Positions 11,207 through 23,061 of a stretch of DNA of 64,000 bases are shown here, in pieces. The stretch covers positions 12,975,343-13,039,342 of the forward strand of contig ML677358.1 in the NCBI GenBank assembly GCA_007922305.1, read 5' to 3'. The DNA comes from Dermatemys mawii. Its lineage: Eukaryota; Chordata; Testudines; Dermatemydidae. The notes beneath the pieces were generated by a model. That model did no database searches and was not told the origin of the DNA. It worked only from the letters and a program-made list of their open reading frames with translations. Position 1 is the first letter of the stretch. Each line of letters starts with the position of its first letter. The translations under genes and the position numbers were made by a program.

Positions 11207-14200
11207 ATACAGGCCTTTTTTTAAGTACCTCTTTATAATTATTTAGGGAATTGTACTTAGGAAGATGAGCTATTTTATGGGCAAATTTGGAGCTCCTTAC
11301 TCAGGCAAATTCCCACTGAAGCTGTTGTCAATTTAGTTTAGTAATAACTGAGTGCCTAATTTTGCCACCCTTAATCCGAAGTTGTACTTTACGTACTCCA
11401 AAGGCAATCCAGTGAAATGCAATGTTAGCTGGTGTCAGGCTGTGTGTGACAACCTCAGACTTTGGCTGTTAATAGGAAGAATTTAGTTTTCGTAGATGCA
11501 TAAAAGGTATATACAGTAAGGGGTCCTGGCATTTAAATGTCAAATATACTGCATGTATGCTAACTATGTTTAACTTGATTGGATAGGGATAAAGAATTAT
11601 TCAATACTTAGCCCAGGTATAAATGGAATTTGCTTTGAGATAGTCCATATAAAAATCAATAGGCTAATTGATTTCTACTCAGGCCATCTCATTTGACAGT
11701 CTGAAGAATAAGAACTGGTATTGCAGTCAGGTTGTGGAATTGCCATTATAATAATCCTTTTCACTCAGTTTTTTCAAATGATTTCCAGCTTTTAATTCTC
11801 ATGTTTCGTCTCAAATATGCGTTTTTTTCTTTCGTTTTTTGAAGTTTCAGAAAAATCTATTCAGCTGTTTGGATAATTGTAAGAAGAAAATATTTTGCAC
11901 ACTTAAGACTATGAATTTTATGCAGGGACTCTGTGAATCTTTCCCAGTGAATTGTAGGATAACTGGTCTGTCCTTCTGCACGCTTGGGGATGTAATTGTA
12001 GGAAGGCACTGGAAAAATATCAGCACCTGGATGATTTACCTTGCATCATCACTACAAACTGGGCAGGTTATCAGAGTGAATTCAAATCATGCTCACACTT
12101 TAGCCTACCACTTCAGAAGAACCAGCCAGCCCAAGTGAAAACACCATACGTGTGAAAGGGTTTCTTCTGTTCGTGGTGGGGAGATTAAGGGCAACACTCA
12201 AGAGCATAAGTGAAAAGTTAGTCTGAAGTGAAGGCGCATCCTCTTACTGTTGATTCAAGGAAGGCTTATTTTTGCAACGGAAAGAGCTGGAACCTGGTTT
12301 CAAATGAAAGTTTGGATTACACTGGAAACAGTTGTAACCAAAGTGGCAGGTTTGCAGAATTTCCACCAGTGAATGGTCTTGTTTAAGCTTCCAACATCAG
12401 TGTTTGCTGAGAACTACTGTATGTTGCATGTACCATCACTCGTTTTCCGATGTAATCTTGAACCAGTATGAGGGCTTATAATTAGTAAGAAGTAATGAAG
12501 AGTTGCTTATGCATTTCTGTCTTTTAGCAGTGAAGAAAGTCATTTATATTATAAGTCTTATAATAAGTTGATAGCATTGTCGTATACAGATAGACCCTGG
12601 ATGAAAATAACATCTTGTTTTTCATTTTGCCCTGTTACATTTGAATTACACTATTTGTATACTTTATTCACTGTTTTGTTGTATGTTATGTTTTTTTACA
12701 TTAAAGTAACAATGAGTTTCGTTCAAGAAAGTTCACTAGTGTCATTGAAGAATGTCATAATTCAGTCCGAGGCTTTCCCAGTCTGTATACCTAATGTGCC
12801 GTTTTTAGTCCTTAGCACGTTGTAATTGATGTCAGGCTCTGTTCCAGGAATGTCTAAAGCTCCTGCTATAACAGATAAAAGCTAATAAGACTGAAGTTTT
12901 GCCAGAACAAAATTGGTGTAGTGTTGCCTCCTTGGCTTCAGGAGTATGGCCCACTTGAACATAGACAGCTGCAGCCTTTGAGGCATAGAACATCCCTTAT
13001 CAGGTCCTCTGACAGATCTTCCAGCTTTAAAATTCACATCCCCTTTCTTGAAACTTCCATCACAGCCCATAACAAATCCCATTTGTGTTCCTCTTCCACC
13101 CTGTTATTTCATAAGTGAATATTCACTAGCATGGGATTGAGCCTGCCTTACTCTTCTGGCAGACTTAGTTTATTTGGTGAAAAACTCTTGGTCTTAAATG
13201 TGCTCCAACTTTGTGTGTCAGCTTCTGCACTCCTACTTTTAGGACAGGGACTATCAATGAATCTGCCGCAGTATGATCCTGTGCTTCTGTATTGGGCATG
13301 TAATAATTCTTTTCTTCAGTTGGCCAACTTGCCTCGCAACACAGCCCTCTTCTGAATTAAACCAGTGCCTAGGTTTTTTTCTCTTTAAGCAGCCAGTTCA
13401 GCCTCCAGGGTATCCAATTTAGGAAGTTCTGATATGAAGCTTAGACAGCTCCTTCTCGTTCAGCAACCACTACTGCTCACTGTTCTTTTCCTTTACTCTG
13501 GGATGGACCAGTGGCTTCTCCCTCGGTATGGCTTGTGTCAAAACTTTATCGCTCAAGCAATATCGCTTCCTGCTCCTGCAAGCCCACAAAACTGACTGGG
13601 ACGTGAGTCGGTTTACCAGTCTTCACACTTTTTTTTCTGTACTCTGCAACAGAATTAGTCATTAAGACAGTAGTAGTAAGAGGGCACACCTACCTATGTG
13701 CTCCATATGTCTGCAGTCATAACACCAACAGCTGAGCCCCAGGTCTTGTTGCACTGAATACCTGCGTCTCTTTTTGCTGATTGTAAGACTCCCCCAACAA
13801 GATGTCACTTCTGCTTCTTGAGCACTGCCAATTGCCTCTGCAGATCTCTCAACTCAGGACTTGGTATTCCAGAGACAATGGTTGGCTATGCCTCGTCCTA
13901 AACTCTCTGTAATACCCTCTCCATAGCTCCCCTCTGTTCCAGAGGTAATGTCTGCTTGTTTTCTGCACCTGACACAAATGTGAACCAAACTAGTGGACTC
14001 TCATTGCCTTAGAAAGGTTTGGCAGGTGATTGCTCAAGCTCTTCGGCGGATAATTGCTATGCATACCAGGTCACAAAGCTGACATGGTCTTCCAGCTAAG
14101 CTCCCAGTGTCCACTCCTTCTGCGTTATTGTCTCTTCTCCCTGCCGTTGGACTCCTTCAGCAACGGCACTTTTTTTGTCTTATCACGCCCTTCCTTGGCC

Positions 14201-14430
14201 TCTTTAGCAGTGGCATTGTTTCCCTTCTACAACCCTCTTTCAGTAGGATATACTGCGTACACACTCAGCAGGCAGCTGCCAGCAATTGTCTCTTTCTCTC
14301 CCATGACTCCTTTTTATCCCCCCAGCAAGCCCCACTTCTGATCACTTGACTCCTTGTCAGGTGTCTTGACTCAGGCAGGCCAAAACTAGGACAGGTGCAG
14401 CCGAGCCCTTAACAAGACAACTATCGCTGT
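11207..14430 (+). other. CNOT6 intron 1; one candidate exon, otherwise nothing firm
   Basis: A strong polypyrimidine tract and acceptor end at 11850, and an ATTAAA hexamer follows at 12700-12705, so a terminal exon of an alternative transcript is possible. From about 13380 to 14430 the plus strand is C/T-rich and probably holds diverged 5' sequence of the LINE that follows, but I cannot align motifs in it. No coding exon is recognised. Confidence 0.4.
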
Positions 14431-15197
14431 GACAACTCCACTGAAACCAGTCACCAAAAAGTATCTAATGGCCTCTTCCTGGCCTTAGCTCAGAACCACT
14501 ACTTTCCATCATCATCCTTCTCGACCAGTCAGAGATCTTTGACACAATATACCACATGTTTATTTACGATATCTTGTTCTTGCTTGGCTTCTGTGACTCA
14601 GCCCTCACCTGGTTCTACTACCTCTCTAATGGTTCCTCGAGTGTATTCTTCAAGGGATCCTTTCCACCCCCTTAAAATCATTGGGAATTTTGTCCAAAGA
14701 GCGTCATGTTTGGTCACCTGTTCTTTTCCCTTTGCACCTTGACTCTGCGCAGTCTGATCTGCAAACACAAGATCACGTATAATCTCTATGCTGACAACTC
14801 TCAGATCTTCCTCTCTACTCCAGACCTTATGCCTTCTGTCTAAAGTAAACTAAAACTTCAGCATGTATCCCTGGCATGTCCTTTGGATGTCCAGCCATCA
14901 GCTTAATCAGCATGGGCAAAATGGAACTCCTATTCTTTCCCCCAAAATACTCTGCTTCTTTCCCTCTTCTTTCAATCACTGTGGATAATACCACCATACT
15001 CCCTGTCACTCGGGCCCATAATCTGAGTGTCATCTTCAACTCAATCCTCTCTAGATCTTCATCCAAGCTGCGTCTAAATCTTTCCAATTCTTTCTGCACA
15101 ACATCTCTAAAATATGGCATTTTCTGTCCATCTGCACAGCTGAAACTCTTGTTCAGATTGTCGTCATCGCTTGTCAGTTATGTAACAACCTCTATTC

Positions 15198-15856
15198 CAA
15201 GGGTCGGCAACCTTTCAGAAGAGCTGTGCTGAGTCTTCATTTATTGACTCTAATTCAGTGGTTCTCAAACTTTGCAGAACTGTGTCCCTTTTTTAGTAAC
15301 TTGCTTCCTGACGCGATCCTTATGTGTCCGCCGAAAAGCCGCCGCATTGATTACTTCCACATTTGACGACTTTTTGGCGGACATGCCAAACGCTCCCGAC
15401 TGTCCACCGAAGTGATTATTTCCGATTTCAGAAGCACTTTGGCGCACAATCGGGAGCGCTTGGCATGTCCGCCGAAAAGCCGCCAAATGCGGAAGTAATC
15501 AATTCAGCAGCTTCTCAGTGGCACCGGGAGCTCATGACCCCCTGGGAAGCGGCCGGCAACCCCCGTCGGAGTTACGACCCCCCTTTTGAGAACCGCTGCT
15601 CTAATTTAAGGTTTCATGTGCTAGTAATACATTTTAACGTTTTTAGAAGCTCTCTTTCTATAAGCCTATAATATATAACAAAACTATCGTATGTAAAGTA
15701 AATAACGTTCTTAAAATGTTTAAGAAGCTTCATTTAAAATGAAATTAAAATGCAGAGCCCCATAGACCGGTGGCCAGGACGGAGGCAGCGTGAGTGCCAG
15801 TGAAAATCAGCTTGTATGCCGCCTTTGGCACTTGTGCCATAGATTGCCTGCCCCTG
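15198..15856. mobile_element. hAT-type MITE inserted in the LINE (itself interrupted)
   Basis: Ends CAAGGGTCGGCAACC and GATTGCCTGCCCCTG form terminal inverted repeats, flanked by perfect 8-bp target duplications ctctattc. Without its own insertion (15256-15598) the element is about 310 bp. It closely matches the uninterrupted copy at 28865-29172, including the 'gcctttggcacttgtgccata' subterminal block. Confidence 0.88.
15256..15598. mobile_element. Second hAT-type MITE nested in the first, with internal palindrome
   Basis: It runs from CAGTGGTTCTCAAACTT to TTTTGAGAACCGCTG and is flanked by perfect 8-bp duplications ctctaatt. Its GC-rich interior holds inverted arms: the segment around 15330-15410 (gccgaaaagccgcc..., gcggacatgccaaacgctcccga) is repeated in inverse around 15420-15505 (tcgggagcgcttggcatgtccgc...). 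The duplicate sites show it inserted after the surrounding MITE. Confidence 0.88.
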
Positions 15857-16500
15857 CTCTATTCAGTCCTTGACAAATGCAGTTTTGTTCTGCTCAAATC
15901 CGTTCAAAATACTGCTGCACAGATAACTTTCCTAGCTTGTTGCCTAGATCATGTCACCGCTCTCTTTGCATTCCCCTACTGGCTTCCCTTTCTACATTGC
16001 ATCAAATATAAGTTACTTGTCTTCATTTTTTTAAGGCCCATTACCCAATCCCCATGCTACTTATCATAACTCACATGCTATTGAGATGTCAACTTCCTCC
16101 TCCAATCAGCCAGTGATGCCAGCTGTCATCACCTACTTCTTCAATTTTCAGAAGAGACCGTTGTGCTTTCTCCCATGCTTGGGAAGCGCTCCCTGTAAAC
16201 ACCTGCAAAACTACCCCGTTGTCCTCCTTTAAATCTGTCCTTAAAACTTCTCCTTTGCTGTGATGCCTACAAAATATTTGACAATGATTAGCTAATTTGC
16301 TATGACCACTGCCTACCCTGCTGGCCAGTATTGCTTCATTATTTCCTTGGGCTGGTCCGCATTGAACTGTTGAATGTTGTCATTCCTTAGATTGCAAGTC
16401 CTCTGTGAAGGGCTGTCTTTTTTTTCTTTGTTTTTTCAGTGTCCAACATGGGAGTCCTGGTTCGTGACCGGGGGTCCTGGATGCTATCATAGTAGCCATA

Positions 16501-19500
16501 AATATAACATTCCATATATTTTAGGCAATTGTAACATTTAATTCTGATGTTTACATTTTCTGGATTGCATTATTTGTTTTTTGCTTTTAATATATTAGCG
16601 TATTGTAAATTTGAAGTGATGTCTGTTAATATTATTTAAGCCATCCTGATCGTATCGTATCCTGTTTGTCTCTGAGCATACTTATTAGCAGAATCCCTTA
16701 TGAGATGTTTTTAGTACAGAACTTGGCAGAATCATTTTAACTATTACATTCCCAAGAAGTGATTCCATGGTGGGATCAGATACTACAAACAATAGAAACA
16801 ACAGAAAAGAATAGTTTGCTGCTTTAGACTATATGTATGGGGAAGGTTCAGCTGCATCCAAAATTGAACTTTATTGATAAATTATAAACTGAAAATTTGA
16901 TTTCTCTGGGCTTTTGTCCACAAACTTATCATAGGAAATTATGCTTTTGTTGACCGACTCATTAGGTGCTGCTTAGAGTTCCAGTATTGACAACCCTTCT
17001 ACTGTTAATTTACTGATGGAAAAATTACCTGTTCTCAGCTATTTAACACTTTGGGGTTGGATTCACTGAAGAGTTGTGTCCCTAAAAAGGCACTAGTGAT
17101 GCAGAAAGCTTTTGCAGGGAATGAAAGAAGAAAAGAACAAGACAGTGAAGATTAACTGGCACAAAATTTTTACTTTTTCATGTCATCTGTCCATTTCTCT
17201 CTAACTGTCCAATGCTCTTCTGTAGCAGACTCATCTACGAATGCTTACTGCCAATATGTAACCACATAAAATGTTGGTATATCAAGCACAATTTACAGGA
17301 GCTGCTGCTGCCTCAGGGAAAACGTTTGAAGAACATATTACTCGAGCTGTTTCTAACAGGAATTTTTGTTCTTGTATTTGAAGCTACAAGCCTTTGATAT
17401 CACATTTAATTGTAGAAAAGATTGCTTTGTCGCAAATAGAGAATTGTGACTTATCTGCTTTATTTTTTTTCTTTATCCCTAAAAATAAGACAAAAGGACA
17501 GAACATACACATTTTCAGTAATACGTGTTAATAGATTTTCATGGACTTGCTGTTGCCATACAGTATGTGGTTCGCCACAGCAAATCAGCTACTTGTAGAG
17601 TACTACAAAAAAAATTAAATATATTGAACTGCTAATACTAAACATAACATTTTGATTACTAATACAATACTCAACAGAGATTTGCAGAGGATTTTTATAA
17701 GTACTTGTCCCTTTTTGAATCTTTATAGCATTGAGACGTGGGAGATGTGTTTGATTTTCAGAAGTTGTTTTTGTATCTTGGAAATACCAGTAGTAATCAG
17801 ATCTGTTCCTCCCTGGTTTTGCTGGTGCACTTTTTTCTAGAGTTAACGACAAGTTAACGTTCTAGAGTTAACGACAAGCAGAAATTTGACAAAAACCTTT
17901 TAGGTCTTTATACCATCATAAAGCAGCTCAAAAGGGGGAGACGCGGGAGGAAAGGCACGTTTTTCTTTTTGCAAGTCACCTTTAAGGGTGTGCTGTCTTT
18001 AGTTTCTATTGTCACATATTAGCTCGCGTTTCTAAAAGTGAGTTCAGTCAACCAAGCTTCTTTCTACTTACTTTCTGTTAGACATCTTTTCAGTAAAAGT
18101 AACAAATATTGGCAAATCTTCTCCTTCGAAGCAGGTCGATAGCCTTTTTATTCAATAATACATCTATTTTTATACTTCAGACATACTTTACAACCTATTA
18201 CAATACAACTGAAGTGTTCCACTGACTACATAGTAATATGTCAGCAGAATATTATAACTCAGCGTAATCTCGATTGAATATTTTTTCCAATGAAAATGGC
18301 TTTCATTTGCTTTAAAGAACCTTATCCCAATATAGGTAGCAAAACATGGGATACTAGCATTAAAACTAAAAGGGAATATTATCACACTTTTTTTTACTCA
18401 AATTAGACTTGTAAAATGATTAAACTGGTACGGAAAGTCATTCAGACACATTGCCCAATTTTTTTTAAAAAGCTACAAAATAAAACCATATTATTGATGA
18501 GAAATTTTAAAGTAGTCGTTTCATTAAGACCCGTAAACTCTTACTAGGTCTGCTGCTGATAATTAAAATACTATTTCTGGTGCTGTGCTAACAGTAGAGA
18601 TGCAGGTAAACAAAGGCTGTAGCATGTTTAATTTATTACTCTCTTTAACACTTGCTTATTCTCAGAACAAAGGAGGAAATCAATTCTTGGCAAATGGAAT
18701 ATTACAAAATTGGGTTTGAAAACAAGTTATTTTCAAACTTCTAAGAGAATATTACAATTAAGAATATGAAATAGACCTAGGTGGCAGATGGGATTGGTAA
18801 CAAGATATACAGGCTCCGTTTCTATGCTGCACCTGCAAAGGAGCTGCTCAAATAGAAGGGGGCAAAGAAGGATTTCTGTTACATCATCCAAGATTCTGGA
18901 CTGCTTCAGATGCTGAAATGGCCCCCCAGGCATAAGTTACAGCAACTTCCAACAGCTCTAATTAACAGCCTATGATGAGCTGCTTGTGAGCTGTGATACA
19001 GCGTGGAGTTCCCCTAATACAATGTACTATTGGCCAAACCCAATATGACTTTCTTCCTGTGCTGGTGCTTGAGAGATGGGCTGCTGATGATAGCTGTATG
19101 CTCTGACTGCACAGGGAGAATTCTCCTGGCTCCCTCCCTCATATAATTAGAATTTATAATCCCTATTCCATGATGAGATATCTTTGAGCTATAACATATC
19201 TTAATTAAAAGTATCTTTAGATAGGCTTTTTTCCCTCAAAAAGCATTTTATCAAAAAAAATATTTTTTAAATAAAAAAAATTTATTTGTATCTGCAGTGA
19301 TCTCAACAGAAACAACTGAATGGATATGGAATGTGTCAACCCTATAGAGAAGGGTGTGAGACATTGCTGGGCAGCAGAGTCTGTAGTACAACTGTTCCGT
19401 GAATGGAATAAATTAAGAATTTCAATCTCCAGTATAGTTTAGCACTTTCCACAAACATTAGTGGTCTGATTTTCAGAGGTTTTAAGAACCTGAGATTCTG

Positions 19501-20043
19501 AATTGACTTCAGTGAGAATTGCTAGAGTGAGCACTTTTGAAAAATCATGCCATAGATTGTCCAAGTAAATTAAACAGTATATTATAGGAGGTGCAGGCAG
19601 TAATGCCTGTAGCTTAAGTTATCTGACACTTATCTTTGTACAACCTTTTCAGTTGCTTAAAGTTTTGTTAAACTTTAACCATTCAGGCAGAAATGTTTAA
19701 TGCTGGGTGTCTGCATTTAAAAAAAAGAAAAACTTAAGTATCAGCTAAAACAGTGTAACCATTTCTAAGAATGAGATTAGGGAAAAAATACATGCTAATA
19801 TTCATCAGTAGTTTCATAGAGAAGCTCTAGCATCTTCATGCTTTGGGGCAAGGGTGTGAAATTTGGGACTGGGAGTCAACCTGTTGTCATGAATGTGCCT
19901 TTTGATGTCCAGTGAAAAACTGCCCAAAATTTGGCCAAGTTGTTGGCTCCTAAAAAATACATTTATACATGCTCAGTAGAGACTAGGGAGAATTTACCTA
20001 CCAAACTCTAACAAGATTTCATCTGTGCTGCTGCTGCTGATTA
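16501..20043 (+). other. CNOT6 intron 1, no gene seen
   Basis: AT-rich intronic DNA. A short direct repeat at about 17836-17879 (ttctagagttaacgacaag twice) is the only internal structure noticed. Fragments like 'gattttcagaggttttaagaacc' near 19471 suggest old interspersed repeats that cannot be bounded. No exon is recognised. Confidence 0.45.
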
Positions 20044-20520
20044 AGGCTACAATTTAATCACAATTATTTTTAGTAAAAGTCATGGACAGGTCATGGGCTG
20101 TCATTTTTGGTTTCTTGCCCAAAACCTGTCCGTGATTTATACCATAAATACCCCGAATTGAATCGCGGGAACGGGGTGGAGAAGTACGGGGCAGGAGAGC
20201 GCTTCGTCAGCCCCCAGGACTCTTGCTCAGGTGGTCCCCAGAGCCAGCCGCATCAGTTGTTGTTCAGGCGCTCCCCAAGGCCGTCAGAATAACGGCTGGT
20301 AGGATTGGGGCCGGGGCCGCTCCAGCAGCAGCTGTTGCGGCTGACTGCAGGGCTACCCGACCGGCTGGCTGCAGAAACATTCTAGCAGTGGCCGGTGTGA
20401 CTGTCCCCAGGGCTGCATGAGCAGCTAGCTCCAGGGCCAGCTGCTTGGGTCGCCATGGAGTCAGCCACACTGGCAGCTACAGAAGTCATGAAGGTCTCTG
20501 CTGTGACTTCTGAGACAAAC
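20044..20520. repeat. Probable MITE with GC-rich interior
   Basis: An AT-rich start with 'tttttagtaaaagtcatggacaggtca' passes into CpG- and GCAGC-rich sequence and ends near 'agaagtcatgaaggtctctgctgtgacttc', which resembles the inverted start. The base composition differs sharply from the flanks. I could not find a target duplication, so the boundaries are approximate. Confidence 0.4.
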
Positions 20521-22470
20521 ACTGAGCCCTAACCATGATCCTATTTGCCACCATACTGTGTCTGCACTGTCCTGGAGCTGTAGGAGTTGAGCAAGAATTT
20601 CACTGCAATTGCTCCTCCTGGCAGCCAGGAGCAGTTCTGGCATTGGGCAGCATAGCTGAAAGCAGACTTTCTTCTGTACCTGCAGTGTTCCTCCCGTTGG
20701 TGCCCAGGCAGCAAAGAGAAATCAGACCCTCGAGAATGGAAAGGAGTGAGAAAGTCGGTAGGGAAAGTTGCACAATCCATAAGGGATAGGACCTGGGATG
20801 TAGGATAGGAGCAGAAGGTGGGGACACAGGAGCCAGAGGTTGGATAGCTGCAGTGGGAGATGATATCCTTGTGTTCCAAGCCTGTCTCCAGTACAGCATG
20901 GTCTCCTGAATCCAGAAGCCTTGTCTCTAATCTTGTTCCATCAGAAAATGTTTGTGAAACCCACTGGCAAAGTGTGTATCATTCTTTTCTAGTGATTGGT
21001 CCTCAGAACATAACCGCCTGCTACTGATACCAGATAGTCCATTAGTCCGTGCACATGATGGAGCATGTTCAGGGATGAATCAAGATTTTGTAGTGAATTA
21101 TGCTGTTTTCTGAGTATCCCTGCCTCATTTGAGAAGTGGTACATAAATTCACTGGTAAACTACTTGACCTGATTTACGCAGTGTGCCATGGGGATGGGGG
21201 ATAAGGGAAGCTAGATAAGCCGAGGACAGTGGTTCTCAATTTATTTACCATTGTTGGCCGCATCCAGTGCTACCTGTATGGCCCTGAGGATGTCACGTAG
21301 GCCGCAGCTCTGTGCCAAGTGGACCACAGGTTGAGAACCACTGGACTAGTATGTAGTGTGGGATTTTGAAACCAAAGAGCATGTACTTTTCTTTCCTTCC
21401 TCTTTGGGGAAGGGGGCACTAGCAGTTGACCATTTTTTTGAGGAGTGAGTGTTCCTTGACACAGCAATTCTTGCCAGCAAACAGCTGATCTACAGTTTCC
21501 CCATCCTAAATACACACTAATGGATGTAATAAAAATGGATAAGTGCCTTAGTCGTGTTTGTGTTAACTATTTCACTGCTTATTAATTTTAAGTGTTGGGT
21601 TTATTTTATTTATTTATTTTTTAATTTCCATTGAAAGATTTCAGTGTTAACACCTGTTGAGATGCATGGACGAACTCCTGCATCACTTTTAATTATCTTT
21701 TCGTATTCAGACAGGCAATACGCAGTGGCTCAGATTTGGAAAGGTACTTTTGCAAACATAAATGAATTAAACAAAACAAAACAAAAAGCTTAACCCTTAT
21801 CTGGCATGGTGCATGCTGTGGCCATTCGTAAATTGCAGAAAAAACAGGATTCTGGTAACTTGTATATTAATGTTTCTCTTTCCATTTCACTTAATCGTTA
21901 CTATGAGAAACTGTTGTTGCTAATACTTCTTGAAAATACATTATGAATAAGTGCAAACATCTTCATTATTCTAATAGGATCAGCCAGTTCAGAAAATTGC
22001 ATAACATAATGCTGTTTGCAATGTAGGCCTGTCCTTTTCTTTGAACCACTTAATACTTTAACACTTAATAAGGTAGACTGCTTATCAGTAGATTCAGGCT
22101 TTTTAACATAATAAAAAATAACATTAAAAAAAATGGAAGCAGGTAAAAGCCAGGGATGTTGGTGTCAGCACAACTGTATGTGCTGAGTAGCTGTTAAACC
22201 TGAGAGAACAAGATGACAACTTTTGAGTTGTCTTGTTTAAGCACATTCCTATATATACAAGCCAGAAGACTGAGGAAATTTCTAATCCTGCATTCTGTAA
22301 CAAGAGTTTCACTGCATTCTAACAAGATCCTGGCTCTAGCAGGCTTTGTGGGTTTGATTGGAGGGTTTGCATGTGGTGCAAGGATTCATGAACATTGGTT
22401 ATCTTTGTGAACCCACCCATCCTCAGGATGATGTCTTCCTAATATTTTACCTTGTGCCTGCAGGTCATCT
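20521..22470 (+). other. CNOT6 intron 1, no gene seen apart from one small MITE
   Basis: Intronic DNA without recognised exons. A short hAT-like element lies at 21227-21343. The overlapping frames around 20541-20899 are probably fortuitous. Confidence 0.4.
21227..21343. mobile_element. Short hAT-type MITE
   Basis: The 117-bp segment starts CAGTGGTTCTCAATTT and ends AGGTTGAGAACCACTG, near-perfect terminal inverted repeats of the same type as the element at 15256-15598. The flanking 8-mers match poorly (5 of 8), so the insertion is old or partly deleted. Confidence 0.65.
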
Positions 22471-22660
22471 TAAGCGTGGTCTAAACACACAATTTTTACC
22501 AATTTAACCAAATATAATCTAGTTTAGTTAACAAATTAAGTTAAATCAGTATCAGAAATTCCTAAATTGATTTCAGAGCATCCACACGAGTGGGTTGCAC
22601 CAATTTTATTAAATTTAACTGCATACAAGTGGTATAATTTTTGTATGTAGACTGGGCCAC
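22471..22660. mobile_element. Degraded Harbinger-like MITE
   Basis: The left end carries GTGGTCTAAACACA and the right end TGTATGTAGACTGGGCC, which pair imperfectly as inverted repeats of the GTCTACA type seen in other copies in this window. A TTAA lies at the left border. Boundaries are approximate. Confidence 0.45.
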
Positions 22661-22949
22661 TTTCTGCTATTGTTAGAAATTGCAGTAGCCTGTGTTCTTT
22701 TAGGCCCAGACTCTTTCCTCTCCCCATGCCCTCCACCTCCCCCCTGCTCCCACCCCAGGTAGGTTTGTGACATGACAGGAAAAGTTGCCTTAGACTGAAG
22801 AGTTGGATAGTACATGTAGTTAACATGACATACTCTATATATAGAAGTAGCTCTTTAAAAGAGGAATCTCTATCTAGAGAGTAAAGGTAATATGTTTGTT
22901 AAATGGAATAATGTAGCAAAGTGGCATTTTTCTGTTCATTTCAACAGGA

Positions 22950-23061
22950 ATGCCCAAAGAAAAGTACGATCCACCTGATCCACGGAGGATGTACACAATT
23001 ATGTCCTCAGAGGAAGCAGCCAATGGAAAGAAATCAAATTGGGCAGAGTTGGAAATAAGTG
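22950..23061 (+). CDS. CNOT6: CNOT6 coding exon 2
   Basis: It encodes residues 1-37 plus the first base of 38. The acceptor ttcaacag ends at 22947, leaving two untranslated bases before the ATG; the donor is g|gtaaga. It begins MPKEKYDPPDPRRM, the conserved N-terminus of the family. Confidence 0.96.

Larger units (their letters stand above)
14440..16500 (+). mobile_element. Decayed L2/CR1-like LINE (3' half of ORF2 plus tail)
   Basis: Translation in shifting frames shows reverse-transcriptase landmarks in the expected order: an LDxSxxFDT block near 14520-14555, a GVPQGS-like block near 14690-14720 (degenerate), a YADN form of the YADD catalytic box near 14787-14798, then thumb and C-terminal blocks after 15865 (VQNTAA, WLP and KLL-type segments). 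The 3' tail near 16390-16500 matches the fragment at 1-135. Many stops and frameshifts make it inactive. It is interrupted at 15198-15856 by a MITE. Confidence 0.75.
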
